A stretch of 64,000 nucleotides of DNA from Jacaranda mimosifolia (Eukaryota > Streptophyta > Magnoliopsida > Lamiales > Bignoniaceae): contig CM032125.1 in the NCBI GenBank assembly GCA_018894105.1, positions 28,195,032 to 28,259,031 of the forward strand, in the 5' to 3' direction. Each line of letters begins with the position of its first letter. Position 1 is the stretch's first letter. This document shows, piece after piece, positions 48,820 to 64,000 of this stretch. The translations under genes were made by a program, and so were the position numbers. The notes under the pieces are model-generated. The model did no database searches and had not been told where the DNA came from. It was given only the letters and a program-made list of their open reading frames with translations.

Positions 48820-50800
48820 GCATTCTTTAGAAAAATTAAAAAGTAGGTTTTCAATGCCAAGAAGTTGAGGAACGAATGGAACTCCGCTAAAAGTCTAATT
48901 GTTGAGGTCAGATGGTGATTTTGCCACTTGTGGCCTTGTGGGATGGGATCACTTCCCCCCTCATACGTGTTTTCATCTTATTCTCCTATTACGCACATAG
49001 GATGTGGTATTGATTTTGTCAACAAAGACTGCTTCATATTATAATTTCATATACATAATAATATTAATATAAAATTATATCTCCATTTTAATAATTAGAT
49101 AAATTGTAATGATTTAATATCTATAATCGAAAATATTTCTTTCCAAAATAAAGTTAAATATAGCATTCTTTTTCAAAATAAAATTAAATATATTTCATTT
49201 CATACGCATTCTAGCAAAATGTTTCCGTCCAAAATTCCAAAATATAACCAAATAAGATCGATGTCTTGATTTGTTAGCAAATTTAATCAAGAAAAGCAAA
49301 AATTACTTCACCGATTGGTGAGAATACCATTACATGTTTACTAAAAAAAATAAAAGACGCATGTTAAGTATTTCTTTTGTAGTCATGGGATAATTGTCAA
49401 GTCATGACACTATCATCACATTTATATGTGTAAGGTTCAAAATTTAAATTTAATCTCAAATGTGTGTGTATACAAGTAAAAGGATATTTCTTTTCTAATT
49501 TATAGAGCATGTTTAAAAATTTTAATTTTAGACTATACTATAGAATATACTTGTTATTTAAACGAACATTTCTTTTTCTAATTTATAGAGTATATATGTT
49601 TTAGAAATGTAATCAACTTTGAGATAATTAATATATCAAGGTTTTCAAATTTATGATTAAAATAATATTACCTAAGATAATTACTATTAGTGTATAAAAT
49701 AATTGATCGAGCAAGTAATTCATTTTAACTACCCACTCTATATGATCCTACTCCTCTATTCTCACCCAGAATCCATTAAATAAAGTTAGTCTTAATCTCT
49801 CATCCAACACCGCCCCCCCCCCCCCCCCGGGCACCCCAAAAAAAAAAAAAAAAAAAAAAAAAGGAGGTCTTATTAGGTAGACGACTTTTCATTTTTCCCC
49901 TTTATTGGCTTTTTCACTTTTCTTTCCCATCAAGCTTTTCCGGGTTTTGGCAAGAAGATCGCCTAAAAGCTCAAAACGACTGGCGAAGGGAGGACTTGAT
50001 CCTTCCCATGCGGAGGAGTTCGAATTGTTCAAATCCATGTCAGATTAAGAAGTCTATCTTGAATACTTCGAGCGTTTTATCTATGCTTTAGATTTAGATT
50101 AGTATCAAGAGTGACGACCATTCACACATATAGTATACTTCAATTTTAAGAATTCACTAAATAAAAGTTAAAAGTCATATGAAAATTATTCGCATCATAA
50201 TATATAAATTGTACAATATTTTAGTCGGTTCACCAATATTCACTGATCTAACTACAATAAATATATCCAAATATATATGAAACTTAAGAAATATAAATAT
50301 TGTAAAATCATGATAATATAATTGTGTAGCTCCTTTTACTTATTTCTATCATATTTATAATTGAGATTTGAGCTATTCAAATACAATTTTAGGAGGTCAA
50401 CAAATTTTCATATTACAATGTTTCTGAATTCTGATTTCTTTACATATTCAATAAAGTCTTAAAAAATGTTCTAACAAAAATTGATCGTCGAAGAGTTATC
50501 CTGAAACTTAGTTAATGAATGATATTGTTAACTTATGATATTTTTAAAATTTTCACAAAAAATCATATGTCCACCAATCAATTAAAATGAATTTTCACCA
50601 TTAAAAAAAATTGAAGTGATAAAAATTAATACTTGATAAACATGGCATAATTGCAATGAATATTTTTTGCCATCTGGCTTAACTGATCTTTCCTCCTGCG
50701 CGAAGTTTCCGAGTCAAAGTACTTGACTTGCAGCTATGTTCCCCTGCCCCACCCCCGCCCCCTCTACGCCACCCCACCCCATGTCCTCTGCATCCCCCCA
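48820..50800. other. AT-rich intergenic region upstream of GDH
   Basis: No gene recognised. Contains a C16 run followed closely by about 25 A (49813-49862) and a C-rich stretch (50740-50800) just upstream of the GDH promoter. Confidence 0.55.
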
Positions 50801-50806
50801 CACACG

Positions 50807-50814
50807 TATATATA
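50807..50814 (+). promoter_or_regulatory. Probable TATA box of the GDH gene
   Basis: TATATATA lies 188 bases before the GDH start codon, just downstream of a CCCCACCCC-rich stretch. Transcription would start about 30 bases on, near 50840, giving a leader of about 150 bases. Inferred from position only. Confidence 0.5.
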
Positions 50815-50958
50815 GACATGCATACGCAGCTTACAACGTAAAACCCTCAACTTCCTGTGATCCAGTGTTAATATAGCATATATATTGACTCTGGACTCTA
50901 CTAGTCTCTCTTTTCTTTATTTTGCTTAATTTTTCTGGTTAAATTTGTTTCAATCTGA

Positions 50959-54172
<3,214 letters not shown>

Positions 54173-54921
54173 CTTTCTTGTTAACTACATCTTTTTTGGC
54201 TCACATCTACTGTTTTTCACTCTTTAAGAAGTCTGTTTAAGAGTTTTCTTTCTTCCTTTTCTTGAATCTTTCACCCTGATGACAATTATTCTTGTTTTAC
54301 GGTAATCTGAAAGGCAATAGAACAACAAAATTCTAGTTCCTTCTTCAGATCACTGCTTAACTTCCTGTAATACAGCTTTCTTTGTAGAGTATTGCTCATG
54401 TGCTGATCTGTGAACTTGCAAATCAGTAAATTAAACTTTAGTAGTTGAACTTTATTCTCTAACACTAAGGCCTTGTTCTACGTGACTATATATAATGGAA
54501 TAGGCTCTCATTTGGAAACTTTCTACATGTCATTTGAAATTGAGATCAAATGTCACCCTCAAGTGATGAACAGGCATTATATAATGGATGCAACTCATGG
54601 ATTACATTATTGCAATGTCAGATTTCCTGGTTGTATAAAGAGAGGAAAATTTTGTCATTTAATTCGTTTGCCTGTATCACATTACATTTAATTTTAGACA
54701 TCAGCTAACTCATTTGGCTGAAGTCTGAACAAATGAAATCAAGTTTCGGTATTCATAAGCAGTACTGTTATCCTTCAAATTTGCGTTACAGTTATCTTAT
54801 GCATTAACTTAAGGTTTTGTGTTCCACCACTAGAGCAGGCTGCTAAAGTCGAAAACCATAGCAATGAACTTTCCTAGTCGCAAAAACCTGGTACCCTCCA
54901 AAGTATGGCAGGAGTGTGCGC

Positions 54922-54968
<47 letters not shown>

Positions 54969-55164
54969 CGAGAGATTTGAAGTTATTCAAAAAGTGCAAA
55001 ATGGAAGCAGATTCAGTTGGAATGGCATGTAGAATGCATAATGTGGCAGAAGATAAGTTTATTTATTGAGGAAGCATGGGCTTGTTTGCCACTTCTTATC
55101 CCCTCAGACCTGCCATCAAGAAGAAAAGATAGAGAAAAAGATCAGATATTTTTCTTGTTAACTC
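54173..55164. other. GDH 3' region and GDH-LIL3 intergenic spacer
   Basis: The 3' untranslated sequence of GDH probably ends within the first 300 bases (T-rich, several AATAAA-like motifs). The LIL3 promoter must lie in the rest. The only notable sequence is the compound microsatellite at 54914-54975. Confidence 0.5.
54914..54975. repeat. Compound (CG)n(TG)n(AG)n microsatellite
   Basis: 45 bases of strict purine-pyrimidine alternation (GTGTGCGCG... to ...GTGTGTG), then GA repeats. It lies about 190 bp before the LIL3 start codon. Confidence 0.97.
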
Positions 55165-56873
55165 ATGGCATCCATTGGCATAACTGCCTCCATACAAAGA
55201 GCTTGCAGCTCTCAACATATCACAAAGAAACAATCTTCTCAGGCTAGACCTCCACGTTCTTTAGGAACAAAACAGGCAACAAATGTTGTGACTTCGAATG
55301 TTGAAGGCCCTAAATTATCCGAAAAACAGGAGAAATCTTCATTGCTGACTACTGATAATCCAAAGGAACTCAGGGATGAAATTCAGCATCTCAAGAATTC
55401 AGTTGAACCATCGTATCCAAGATTTTCTGATGTGAGATGGAAGAATGGGACTTGGGATCTCAACATGTTTTTGAAACAGGGAAGAATGAATTGGGATGCT
55501 GTGATTGTAGCAGGTATGCGTATTATGCCTTTGTTTAGATTCCCTGAAATTTCCAGATGAATAATGCATTGTGGATTTTACATCATAATTACATGACATT
55601 ATATTGAAGTCTTCAGTTGGATCTTGTCTGAGGGCTGAGAGAGTATTTGCAACAATTTCGAAAGGGTACTTTTTCAACTTTTAGCTAATTTCTAGTTGTT
55701 TTAGATTTTGAAAGTAGTGCTTCTACCTTGCCACGATGATGCTGTTCATAGTTCAAATTATTTCGTGAATTGGATTTTACTTGACTGTCTATGGTCTCAC
55801 TGTGTGTGCTCTAGTTAGAAATTTTGTATAAATGTATTCCCATGCTATTTAGTATTTTGATTTAAGTTCTTTTCTTTCTAAGAGTTGGAATAGATAACTG
55901 AATTGGAGCGTAATAATCATACGTATGTAATGCATTGTATGTTTCATATGCCTTTCTCAAAAGTTGATCACTATTCATAGAAAATAGTCATCACTTAATT
56001 TCTCAGTTTATTGGTATCTCAAATACTATTTTCAAATACTCTCAACTTTTATTATAATTTTTTACTTTTTCAAAAGCAAAAGCTCTCGCATACACCTCCT
56101 TACTATTATTCATTAATCACTTTGTATTTATAAAATTACCAAAATGCCCTTTAGCAAGGTTAGTGCCCCCATTCTTTGTGCGAATATAAATAGTTAGTGG
56201 TAATAAGGTGGCCAATTAGTAGTCAACTCAAGTTTTGGTATTGTCATTTACCATATGTAGAATGTAGCATTGGGAGTTTAAAAAGTGTCTTAGAAAGGGA
56301 GTCATATTGTTGCTAAATGTGGCAGCTTTTTCTGTTTCATATTTACATTGCAGAAGCAAAAAGGAGAAAATTTCTTGAACTGTATCCAGAAGCATCAACC
56401 AATGAAGAACCAGTGCTCTTCAGAAGCTCCATCATTCCATGGTGGGCATGGATTGTTCATTCTCATCTCCCTGAGGCCGAGCTGCTAAATGGTTAGACCT
56501 CTTACTTTATACATTAGTATAGTGAACTATTTATTGCTACCATCTTTTGGCTCACTTAGAAGAAACAAATATATCATATATTATTGCACATTATCTTGCA
56601 GGTCGAGCTGCAATGGTGGGGTTCTTCATGGCCTATCTTGTGGATGCTTTGACAGGGCTTAATGTGATCGGCCAGACCGGGAATTTGATTTGCAAGGCTG
56701 CCCTCTTCTTCACTATTATTGGAGTACTCCTTTTTCGAAGGAAAGAAGATCTTGAGAATATACAAAAGCTAGCTGACGAAGCAACATTTTATGACAAGCA
56801 ATGGCAAGCATCGTGGCAAAATACAGATGCTAATAGCAATGCTGTGAAAGAGCAAAGTAGTAAGAACAATTGA
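55165..56873 (+). CDS. LIL3: Light-harvesting-like protein 3 (LIL3-type), three exons
   Basis: A thylakoid membrane protein of the extended light-harvesting superfamily; in Arabidopsis LIL3 anchors geranylgeranyl reductase and supports chlorophyll and tocopherol synthesis. Exons 55165-55513, 56354-56491 and 56602-56873 join (both introns phase 1, GT-AG) to 252 residues, close to the about 260 of Arabidopsis. The N-terminus ([16 protein letters not shown]) is rich in Ser/Thr and basic residues, as in a plastid transit peptide. [12 protein letters not shown] precedes the domain; the chlorophyll-binding-type helix is [16 protein letters not shown] (159-174); a second hydrophobic helix is at about 195-210; [11 protein letters not shown] is near the C-terminus. 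All are family hallmarks. LIL3:1 versus LIL3:2 is not decided. It lies about 1 kb after GDH on the same strand, as a separate transcription unit. Confidence 0.94.
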
Positions 56874-59800
56874 TCTTGTAAACAATGTTCTCCTTCGATG
56901 TGGGATTTGGTTTCTAGAATTCTATCTTTTGTTTGAACATATATAGATTTAGTATGTGCATATATTGATGTGTTAGACTAAATTTTTGAACTCCTGAAAT
57001 TGTAATTGGTGCAATTAATTGATCATAATGTTGGAGGCAAGAGTGGAAATCATATGCAAAGGATGTATTCTTCATTGCAATCGTTAGAGAAGTTCTTTTT
57101 CAACAGAGAGAAGCTATCTGATTAAATTTTTTGTACAAATATAAATTAATTATGGTAGCTCACTTTTTAGTTCCGTAAGTCTGACGCAGATTCTATTTTG
57201 TAAAATTAACAGTCCAATTCTTTTGATGAACTGTCACTTAACTGGAAAAGCAAAGAACACAAAAGAACTCAATTGGGTCAAATCCCTTTTTGCTCCAAGC
57301 TTCGGCGCCTCATCCAAATGAGGCTTCCAGAGTCAGATAAGGCCTAATTGGGAAACAAAATGCGAGATAAGTCTAATTGGGAGGCAGGACGAAGAAGAAT
57401 AAAATGAATAAGGAAAAAAAATTAGATACATTTGCACAGACTGTATAAAAAAGAAAATGAAAAAGATATTTTAGCAGACCTATGATTCAATTATCACCCA
57501 CTTGAATTCAAATAAGAGAGACATTAACCATTTTCTTCATACTAAGAATTGTAGGGCTTTACCCTGGGTTAGAGGGAGCCCTTCCAGAAATTCTCAAAGG
57601 CCTGGGCCAAACCCAGGCCTAAGAGGGGGTTTGGAAATAGTTTTCAACCAGCAATAGACGCGCCTCGGTTAGAACCTCACTAGCTGCGTCATTGCCCCAA
57701 GCGCAAAGATAAGCTTCATTGTGAGAGCTTGCGTCGTTTTATCCCCATGTCACGGAATCTGTTGAATTAAACTTCCAATGTGGGATTAATTGGAAGCTGC
57801 CCCATCCTAGAAAGTCAACGGCAGGGATGAAGAAGTACTAGTATTTAATCTCGTAGTAGCAGAGAAAAAGGGGTAAATCGATCGTAGGCCTTCATATTTA
57901 TTTACTGGTTGAAGAAACCACTGACAGATCACAGCCTAAATTCCTCAACATATATATTATGCCCGATAAATGACCCACAAAATTCTAATGATTGTAAAGG
58001 GTGAGAGATTGCTCCCAGATCATTGAACCTATCAATTTCATCTTAGCACTCATTCGGGGATTGTAATTCTCATAAAAGAAAAAGAATTGAAAATATTCTC
58101 TCTTCAGTTCAGATATTGAAGTCTTGATTGTAAATCTGATTTATATTAACTACCACAATTGAGAATTTACATCAATAACAAAGTCAATAATAGGAGAAAC
58201 AAACCAAGGGAAACGATTTTATTTATGTGAATTTTAGTACATTATTCTTTTTTATGGTTAGGAGTCAACTTAGATTTGAAATACCATATTAATTTAAAGT
58301 AAATAAACAAGAGATATAAAAGCATAGACTGGCATGTGCTGCTTGAACTGTCAAGACTGTACAAATTTAGACTTAATTGTTGGGGCCTTTTCCAAAAGGA
58401 AAAATGCCCTCCAAAAAGTAGCGTATGCTGCTTGAGTTGCGGCGAGCACACGGTATTCTTTAGTAAAAGGCGAAAGAATAGTTCGCTTTGTGCTCACCGC
58501 GCAGCTGCGTGGGTAAGAAGTGTGTTTTGATTGCTATTTTGTATTAGATACCCTCCAGCCCACTTGTATTCTTTTCCTGATGTGGGAATATAGCCACCCA
58601 ATATGTTACACTTCTTCTGCACTATGAAGTGTAATAATGGCCTGCTGTTATCTTATCTCCAATAGAACTTCCAGGATACACCGGAAAATAGATCGAAGTC
58701 CAATTGATGAGGAGTCACTTAAATTTAAAATGTACTGTAACAAAAGAACTTGGTCTTTCCACTCAACCACACCACGCAGTCAAAAGTTAAAACTCATTTG
58801 CTATAGGAGATTTAGTATTATATCCTTTTTGGCCACCACAGCTTGTGATAGATTCTTCAAATCCACCACAATCTTCATTCCTTCGTGATAAATTATTCAT
58901 TCTTAAATCATATATTTATATCTGGAAAATGGGCTCACATTCCAAACTTCATTGGTTCTATGGAAGATTAGCATTCTCTTGGTCCCTCAAGTGTTGGCTT
59001 CCAATTTGGATATCTCACGTCTTGGAAATCTCTAATAAGATCCTCCAATGTTGTGAAGAATTTGGACTAGAATTGGGCAGGGGCCGCACGAACACAAGAC
59101 CCCTCTACCACAAATTATGACATAGGCTCGACCACTTGGGCTGACCTTAGGCGGGCAGGTGCCCCTCCTAAGTGCAATGGAGGTCGCCAACCTAAGCCAT
59201 GGGTCTTTTTTGATCACCCATTGACCCCGTCCAAGTAAGTATGGACACCAACCACCCCAACCTAATTCATGATGAGCCCACCAACTTCCTGGCAAAATGG
59301 AAGTCACATCGTCTACACAAACGTACGTAGTACTTGTGGAAACTTCCGCCCTAGCCGTCACTAGATCCGGAAGAAGTTGTCACCGCCATTGCCTATCCTT
59401 TCCTTTTAGACAACTTCCTTCTCCTCATATTCCCTACTCGTTCCTCGTTGATAGCATTCTTTCTCGATGTGGGATGTACTCTACAGCAAACAACTCTCAA
59501 TTAAGGGTCCTCATTCCCACCATAGCAAATTTGTTTAGCCTACAGCATTCAATAAAATCAAGCAATTTGAGATTTGTTCTGTGTATCGATTTCTCTATCA
59601 CATTTAATAGCTAAAACCATGGTACAGAGGCTACAATATTAAAACTGTTATTCCAATGGTGTAAATTATGTGATCAACTAGTCAAGACGAGAATAGAGCT
59701 CTCTATCTTTAAAACAAATTAGCCTGCACTGGTGCTAATGGAACACAGCTATCGTCTCCAAAGGAACAACGACTAATTCAGATGGTAGCAGTACTACAAA

Positions 59801-60060
59801 CCGTCTGATTTCTTGAACTTTAAGTGCACTAAACTCTCGAACTTTAAGCACACTAAACTCTCTGTATTATGGTCAATGGACTGACTGTAATTTTTGTAAA
59901 AATGATGTGTATAATGTTGAAGACCTGGGATCGATATATAGAGAGCCAATAAAGCAACTAAAAGGTGGTCAAATCCGGCATCAATGTTGCTACAAATTTC
60001 TAAAGCAATTATCACTTTTCCAACGCAAAAAGTTGGAAAGATGCAATCCAGGTGCATCCT
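56874..60060. other. Intergenic region downstream of LIL3
   Basis: No gene recognised. The first 150 bases are probably the LIL3 3' untranslated region. A hairpin-forming sequence lies at 58439-58500. The predicted frames (up to 109 codons) show no domain, no conserved motif and no exon structure. Confidence 0.55.
58439..58500. other. 62-base imperfect hairpin
   Basis: Outer arms GCGGCGAGCACA and TGTGCTCACCGC pair with one mismatch (a G:T pair in RNA); an inner pair ATTCTTT / AAAGAAT adds to the stem. No function is known. Confidence 0.45.
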
Positions 60061-63000
60061 TGGCTGGCGGATTTAGATAAGCTGAAATTAATTCTGGATT
60101 TAGATAAGCTAAAATCAATTCCCTCGTTTTACCAATTTTCAGAAAGATAAACTAAAATTAATTTAACTCATTTTCCCAGTTTCCAGAAATTACAGAAGTT
60201 TGAAGGTTTTTTTCTATTGGGCCAAATAAAATTTAGATTAAATTTGGTCCAAAAAAGTTAATATTAGACCAAAGGCCCAATTTAATTTTACCCAAGCCCA
60301 GCTCAGCCAGACAGGCGGGCGGCGGCGACGCTCGCGTGTAGGTTGGATTAAACCCACTACCATATAGGTTCTCTCCCCTCCAAATACTTGTGGTACCCCC
60401 AAGGTGCCTATCCCTTACCTCCACACTTGACATATATATTCAAGTCCATCTTTTACTCATTTTATAATATGAGATGGAGTTTTATTCTTCTCATTCCTTT
60501 GGCTCATTCTATGCTTCTTAGTTAACTTTCAAGTAGCTCACTTTGACCATTAATTTCTCATTCACTCAAAATTGATTTTGGCCAATTAAACACATTATCG
60601 TCATCTACTCACAGTGTAGTTTACGACAATTACCAATTTCTTAGAAATTAATGCTTTGAGCACACTTAAAGCTATGGTCAAAGAAGACCAATTTCCAACA
60701 GTCCCCCACATAAGTGGAAATTAATGCAACTAATGATGCATATGCTTATGCAGTTATGAAAGAGTTCAGGCGAACAACTATTGCATCAGGATAGGTAGCT
60801 TGTGGCTTTAAACCTTCCTTAGTGAAGCACCATTAAGCTTACTTGGCTTATCAGTGAACATGATGTCTTAAACTGTTCAACTGTTGGTGTAAACCAATAC
60901 AATAGTACTCACACAATAGCTGTCTTTATGCTTTTTAGTTCTTTTCGATTGTGTCCGTTTTAGCCATAGACAGCGATCTTGGATTCATAAATGTTTCCGA
61001 TGAAGCGACCCATCTTCACACTTATATAGATGATCTCCCACAAAGAGTATCTTATCCTACTCAGCTATTCTAGCTTTGGGAATCATTAAAAGTCGAGACT
61101 CAACCTTGTACCCACAAACAGGTAGCACTTTCATGTCATAGGAATGGGTTGAAATGCACACATGAACCTTCATAACTTAGTTGTCCTATTGAACCAAGTT
61201 CTTGGGATCTCCAATCATCATGGTTGGATGTTCGTTATGTCAGTTCTTAAACTTATGGTTTTAGACCTATTCCTCTCGATAGGCATTTTATTTGATCTTT
61301 GGACAGGCCTTTTGTTAACGAATCCGCTAAGTTTTCCTTGGATTTCACATAATCAAGTGAAATTACCCCACTTGAGATCAATTGCCTTATGGTACTATGT
61401 CGTCGCCTAATATGACGATATTTACCATTGTACATGCTACTTTGAGAGCGGCCGATTGTCAATTAACTATCACAATGAATTGTGATGGCAGATACCGACT
61501 TAGACCAACAAGGAACATTCTCTAGAAAGTTTCGGAGCCATTCTGTTTCTTCTCCTGCTTTGTCTAAAGCAATAAATTCAGACTTCATTGTAAAACAGGC
61601 TATATACGTCTATTTAGAGGATTTTCAGGACACAGCAGCACCACCTACGGTGAAAATATACCCACTTGTGGATTTGGTGTCTTTCGTATCACATATCCAG
61701 TTAGCATGACTGTAGCCTTCCATTACAACTGGATATCTAGTGTAGGGAGCCCGTAGTCCATTGTGTACTTAAGAAATCTAAGTACCATTGTCAAAGCTTT
61801 CCAGTGTGCATTGCCAGGATTGCTCATAAATCTACTCAATTTGTTTACTGAGTACGCACTGTCGAGGCAAGTATAGTTTGTTAGAAATATGAAACTACCT
61901 ATTATTCTCAAGTATTCTACTTGATATACAGGTTTACCAATATTTTTGCTCAGATGTTGACTGGGATCCATGGACGCTTTTACAGAAGTGTTGTCATACA
62001 CATTAAATTTCTTGAGAATTTTCTCAACATAATAGGATTAAGTGAGAATCAGTCCATCAGATGTTTTGATAATCTTAATCCCCAGTATAACATCCGCTAC
62101 AACCATATTTTTCATGTCAAAATGCTTCATAAGCATTTTCTTGGTAGTCAAGATAATATTTTGATTGCTACCCATTATCAGCATGTCATCAACATACAGG
62201 CAAACCAGGACAAAGTCACTTTGAGTGCTTTTGAGGTACCCACATTTGTAACACTCATTTATCTTAAAGCCATTTGACAGTATGATTTTATCAAATTTTT
62301 CATGTCATTGTTTCAGAGCTTGTTTGAGTTCATACAATGACTTAACAAGTCTGCACATTTTCCTTTCCTCCTTGGGAACAATAAACCTTCAGGTTGTTCC
62401 ATATATATTTCTTCATCTAACTCACCATTTAGGAAAATAGTTTTTACATCCATTTGATATATTTCAAGGCTATTCAAGGCCGCTATTGCAATAAGTACCC
62501 TGATGGATGTGATTCTTGTCACTAGTGAGTAAGTATCGAAGAAATCAAGTCCTTCCTTTTTTTTTTGAACCTTTTGCTACCAACCTAGCCTTATATTTGT
62601 CTATAGAGCCATCTATCTTGTACTTCCTTCTAAGAATCCACTTGCAGCCCAAAGGTTTGTGTTATGCTGGTAGATCAACGAGCTAATAAGTGTGATTCTA
62701 CATGATCGACTCTATTTCGCTGTTGATAGCTTCTTTCCAGAAAGTACTTCTAGACTGGACAATACTTCACCAATTGTCCGTGGTTCATTTTTAACAGGTA
62801 AGTTAGGAAATCTGGGCTAAACGTCTTTTCCTTTTGAACCATGTTGCTTCATCTTGGTTCTTCATTGGTTTGAGAACCACTTGTTGATTCCAAAGTTCTT
62901 TTCTGAGAACTTGATGCTTCCTTATATTTACAAGGAAAGATATTTTCAAAAAATACAGCATTCCTAGATTAAATGATCATTCCTTCATTTATATCAAGAA

Positions 63001-64000
63001 CTGCTGATTTATGCACCAAGAATCTGTAGGTACTATTGTTGTGTGCATATCCAATGAAAATGCAATCAACAATTTTCGGTCCTATTTTTAGCTGTTTTGG
63101 CTTAGGTACTTCCACCTTGGCTAAATACTCCCACAATTTCACATATTTGTAGGAAGGTTTGTGACATTTCCATAATTCATAAGAGGTTTCATCTTTTCCT
63201 TTGTGGGGTATTTTATTCAAAATGTGGTTAGCTGAAATAATAACTTTCCCCCACATGTTCTGAGGTAACCCAAAATTAATTAACATAGCATTCATCATTT
63301 CCTAGAGAGTTCGATTTTTGCGTTCATCAACTCCATTAGATTGAGATGAGTAAGGAGCTATCGTTTGCTGAATAATGCTAGAAGTTGAGCAAAGTTCTCA
63401 AATAGTGCTCCATATTCACCACCTCTATCACTTCTGATAGCTTTAATTTGTTTGCTAAGTTGATTTTCAACCTCAGTTTTATAACACTTGAATGCTTCTA
63501 GTTCTTCATCTTTGCTTCGTAACAGAAATACATAGCAAAATCTTGTGCAATCATCAATAGAAGTAATGAAATACTTTTTTCCACCTCTAGTTTGCACAAA
63601 CTTTAAGTCACAAATATCACTATGAATTAATTCTAGAGGTGTTGTGCTTCTTTCAACTGAGTGAAAAAGAGCGTTAGCCATTTTGGCTTCAACACATATT
63701 TCACAGCTATGAATTGTGTCAATTTAAAATGGAGGCAACAATTCCAAATTTCCTAATCTGTGTAAAGTGTTGAAACTAACATGTCCTAATCTAACATGCC
63801 ATAATTCACAACACTCAATCAAGTAAGCAGAACCAAAGGCATTATTATTATTCACTTGAATAGTTTTGATTACAAGCATTACATTGAACTTGAACAGTCC
63901 ACTCTGCACTTAGCCTCTACCTAGAAATAGGCCATTCTTAGAAAACACAAACTTACCAGGCTCAAATACAAGCTTGAAGCCATTTTTTACTAACAAAGAT
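60060..64000 (-). mobile_element. Ty1/copia LTR retrotransposon D, minus strand, cut by the window end
   Basis: The 3' LTR reads on the minus strand from TGTTGGAAATTGG (60700 leftward), directly after a purine tract ATGTGGGGGAC (60701-60711). The LTR's far end is not resolved; it may be near 60060. A TATA-like TTATAAAATGAG is at about 60456-60467 (minus strand). Internal sequence reads in order, right to left, GAG-pre-integrase, integrase, RT, RNase H. The 5' LTR and gag lie beyond the window. Confidence 0.85.
61250..63909 (-). pseudogene. Copia D integrase-RT-RNase H remnant
   Basis: Minus strand: GAG-pre-integrase CCELWHVRLGHVSFNTL (63909-63724); integrase core [11 protein letters not shown] and [10 protein letters not shown] (63681-63358); integrase C-terminal part FGLPQNMWGKVIISANHIL and YELWKCHKPSYKYVKLW (63298-62969). 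RT has IYQMDVKTIFLNGELDEEIYM (62522-62313) and the catalytic YVDD near 62190; then a stretch with [21 protein letters not shown] (62001-61723). RNase H ends with YRHIRRRHSTIRQLI and NLADSLTKGLSKDQ (61462-61253). A stop separates the pre-integrase and core parts, and further stops and frame changes separate the others, so no active polyprotein is possible. Confidence 0.85.

Noticed and set aside
49970..50060. GTTCGAATTG-containing stretch resembling a tRNA T-arm
   Set aside because: No matching acceptor stem, D-arm or anticodon arm could be placed around it.
59032..59361. 109-codon minus-strand frame with a Trp/Gly-rich protein
   Set aside because: No start context, domain or exon signals; the frame is open probably because this stretch is slightly GC-richer.

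Overview
The window looks like a eudicot nuclear chromosome segment. It is AT-rich, its genes have GT-AG introns, and it holds a plastid-targeted light-harvesting-like gene, a plant-type mitochondrial NAD-glutamate dehydrogenase gene and a dense layer of plant LTR retrotransposons, mostly Ty1/copia plus one Ty3/gypsy chromovirus. I cannot name the species.

Only two genes look intact, and both are on the plus strand in the right-hand third. A nine-exon glutamate dehydrogenase gene (GDH2-type, 411 aa when spliced) lies at 50995-54172. A three-exon LIL3-type light-harvesting-like gene (252 aa) lies at 55165-56873. Nothing suggests that they work together; one serves mitochondrial nitrogen/carbon metabolism, the other plastid chlorophyll synthesis.

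The left two thirds is a graveyard built on a tandem duplication of a nuclear poly(A)-binding protein (PABN/PABPN1-like) gene. Copy 1 (1 to about 4,650) keeps a scrap of the coiled-coil exon and intron sequence. Copy 2 (33786-47920) keeps recognisable exons with nonsense, frameshift and splice-site lesions. Both copies carry the same large intron filled with a higher-order minisatellite.

Transposons, left to right: a hAT element (5516-10057) with its own 5'-truncated LINE insertion; copia A (11113-24318) interrupted by a 3.2 kb LTR-like element (11707-14939) and a deleted Sirevirus-type copia B (17127-20540); a gypsy chromovirus (26548-33785) interrupted by a solo LTR (28427-29641) and by a GC-rich block of unknown origin (about 30694-31343); copia C on the minus strand (38344-44000) inside the PABN copy 2 intron; one or two MITEs near 48.3-48.8 kb; and copia D on the minus strand (about 60060 to beyond the window end). 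Most boundaries could be fixed by target-site duplications. All transposon coding regions are broken, so none looks autonomous.

I found no previously undescribed functional system. The most unusual items are a 42-bp tandem duplication that doubles the splice donor of GDH exon 5, the paired PABN loci with higher-order intronic minisatellites, and the foreign GC-rich insert in the gypsy element.
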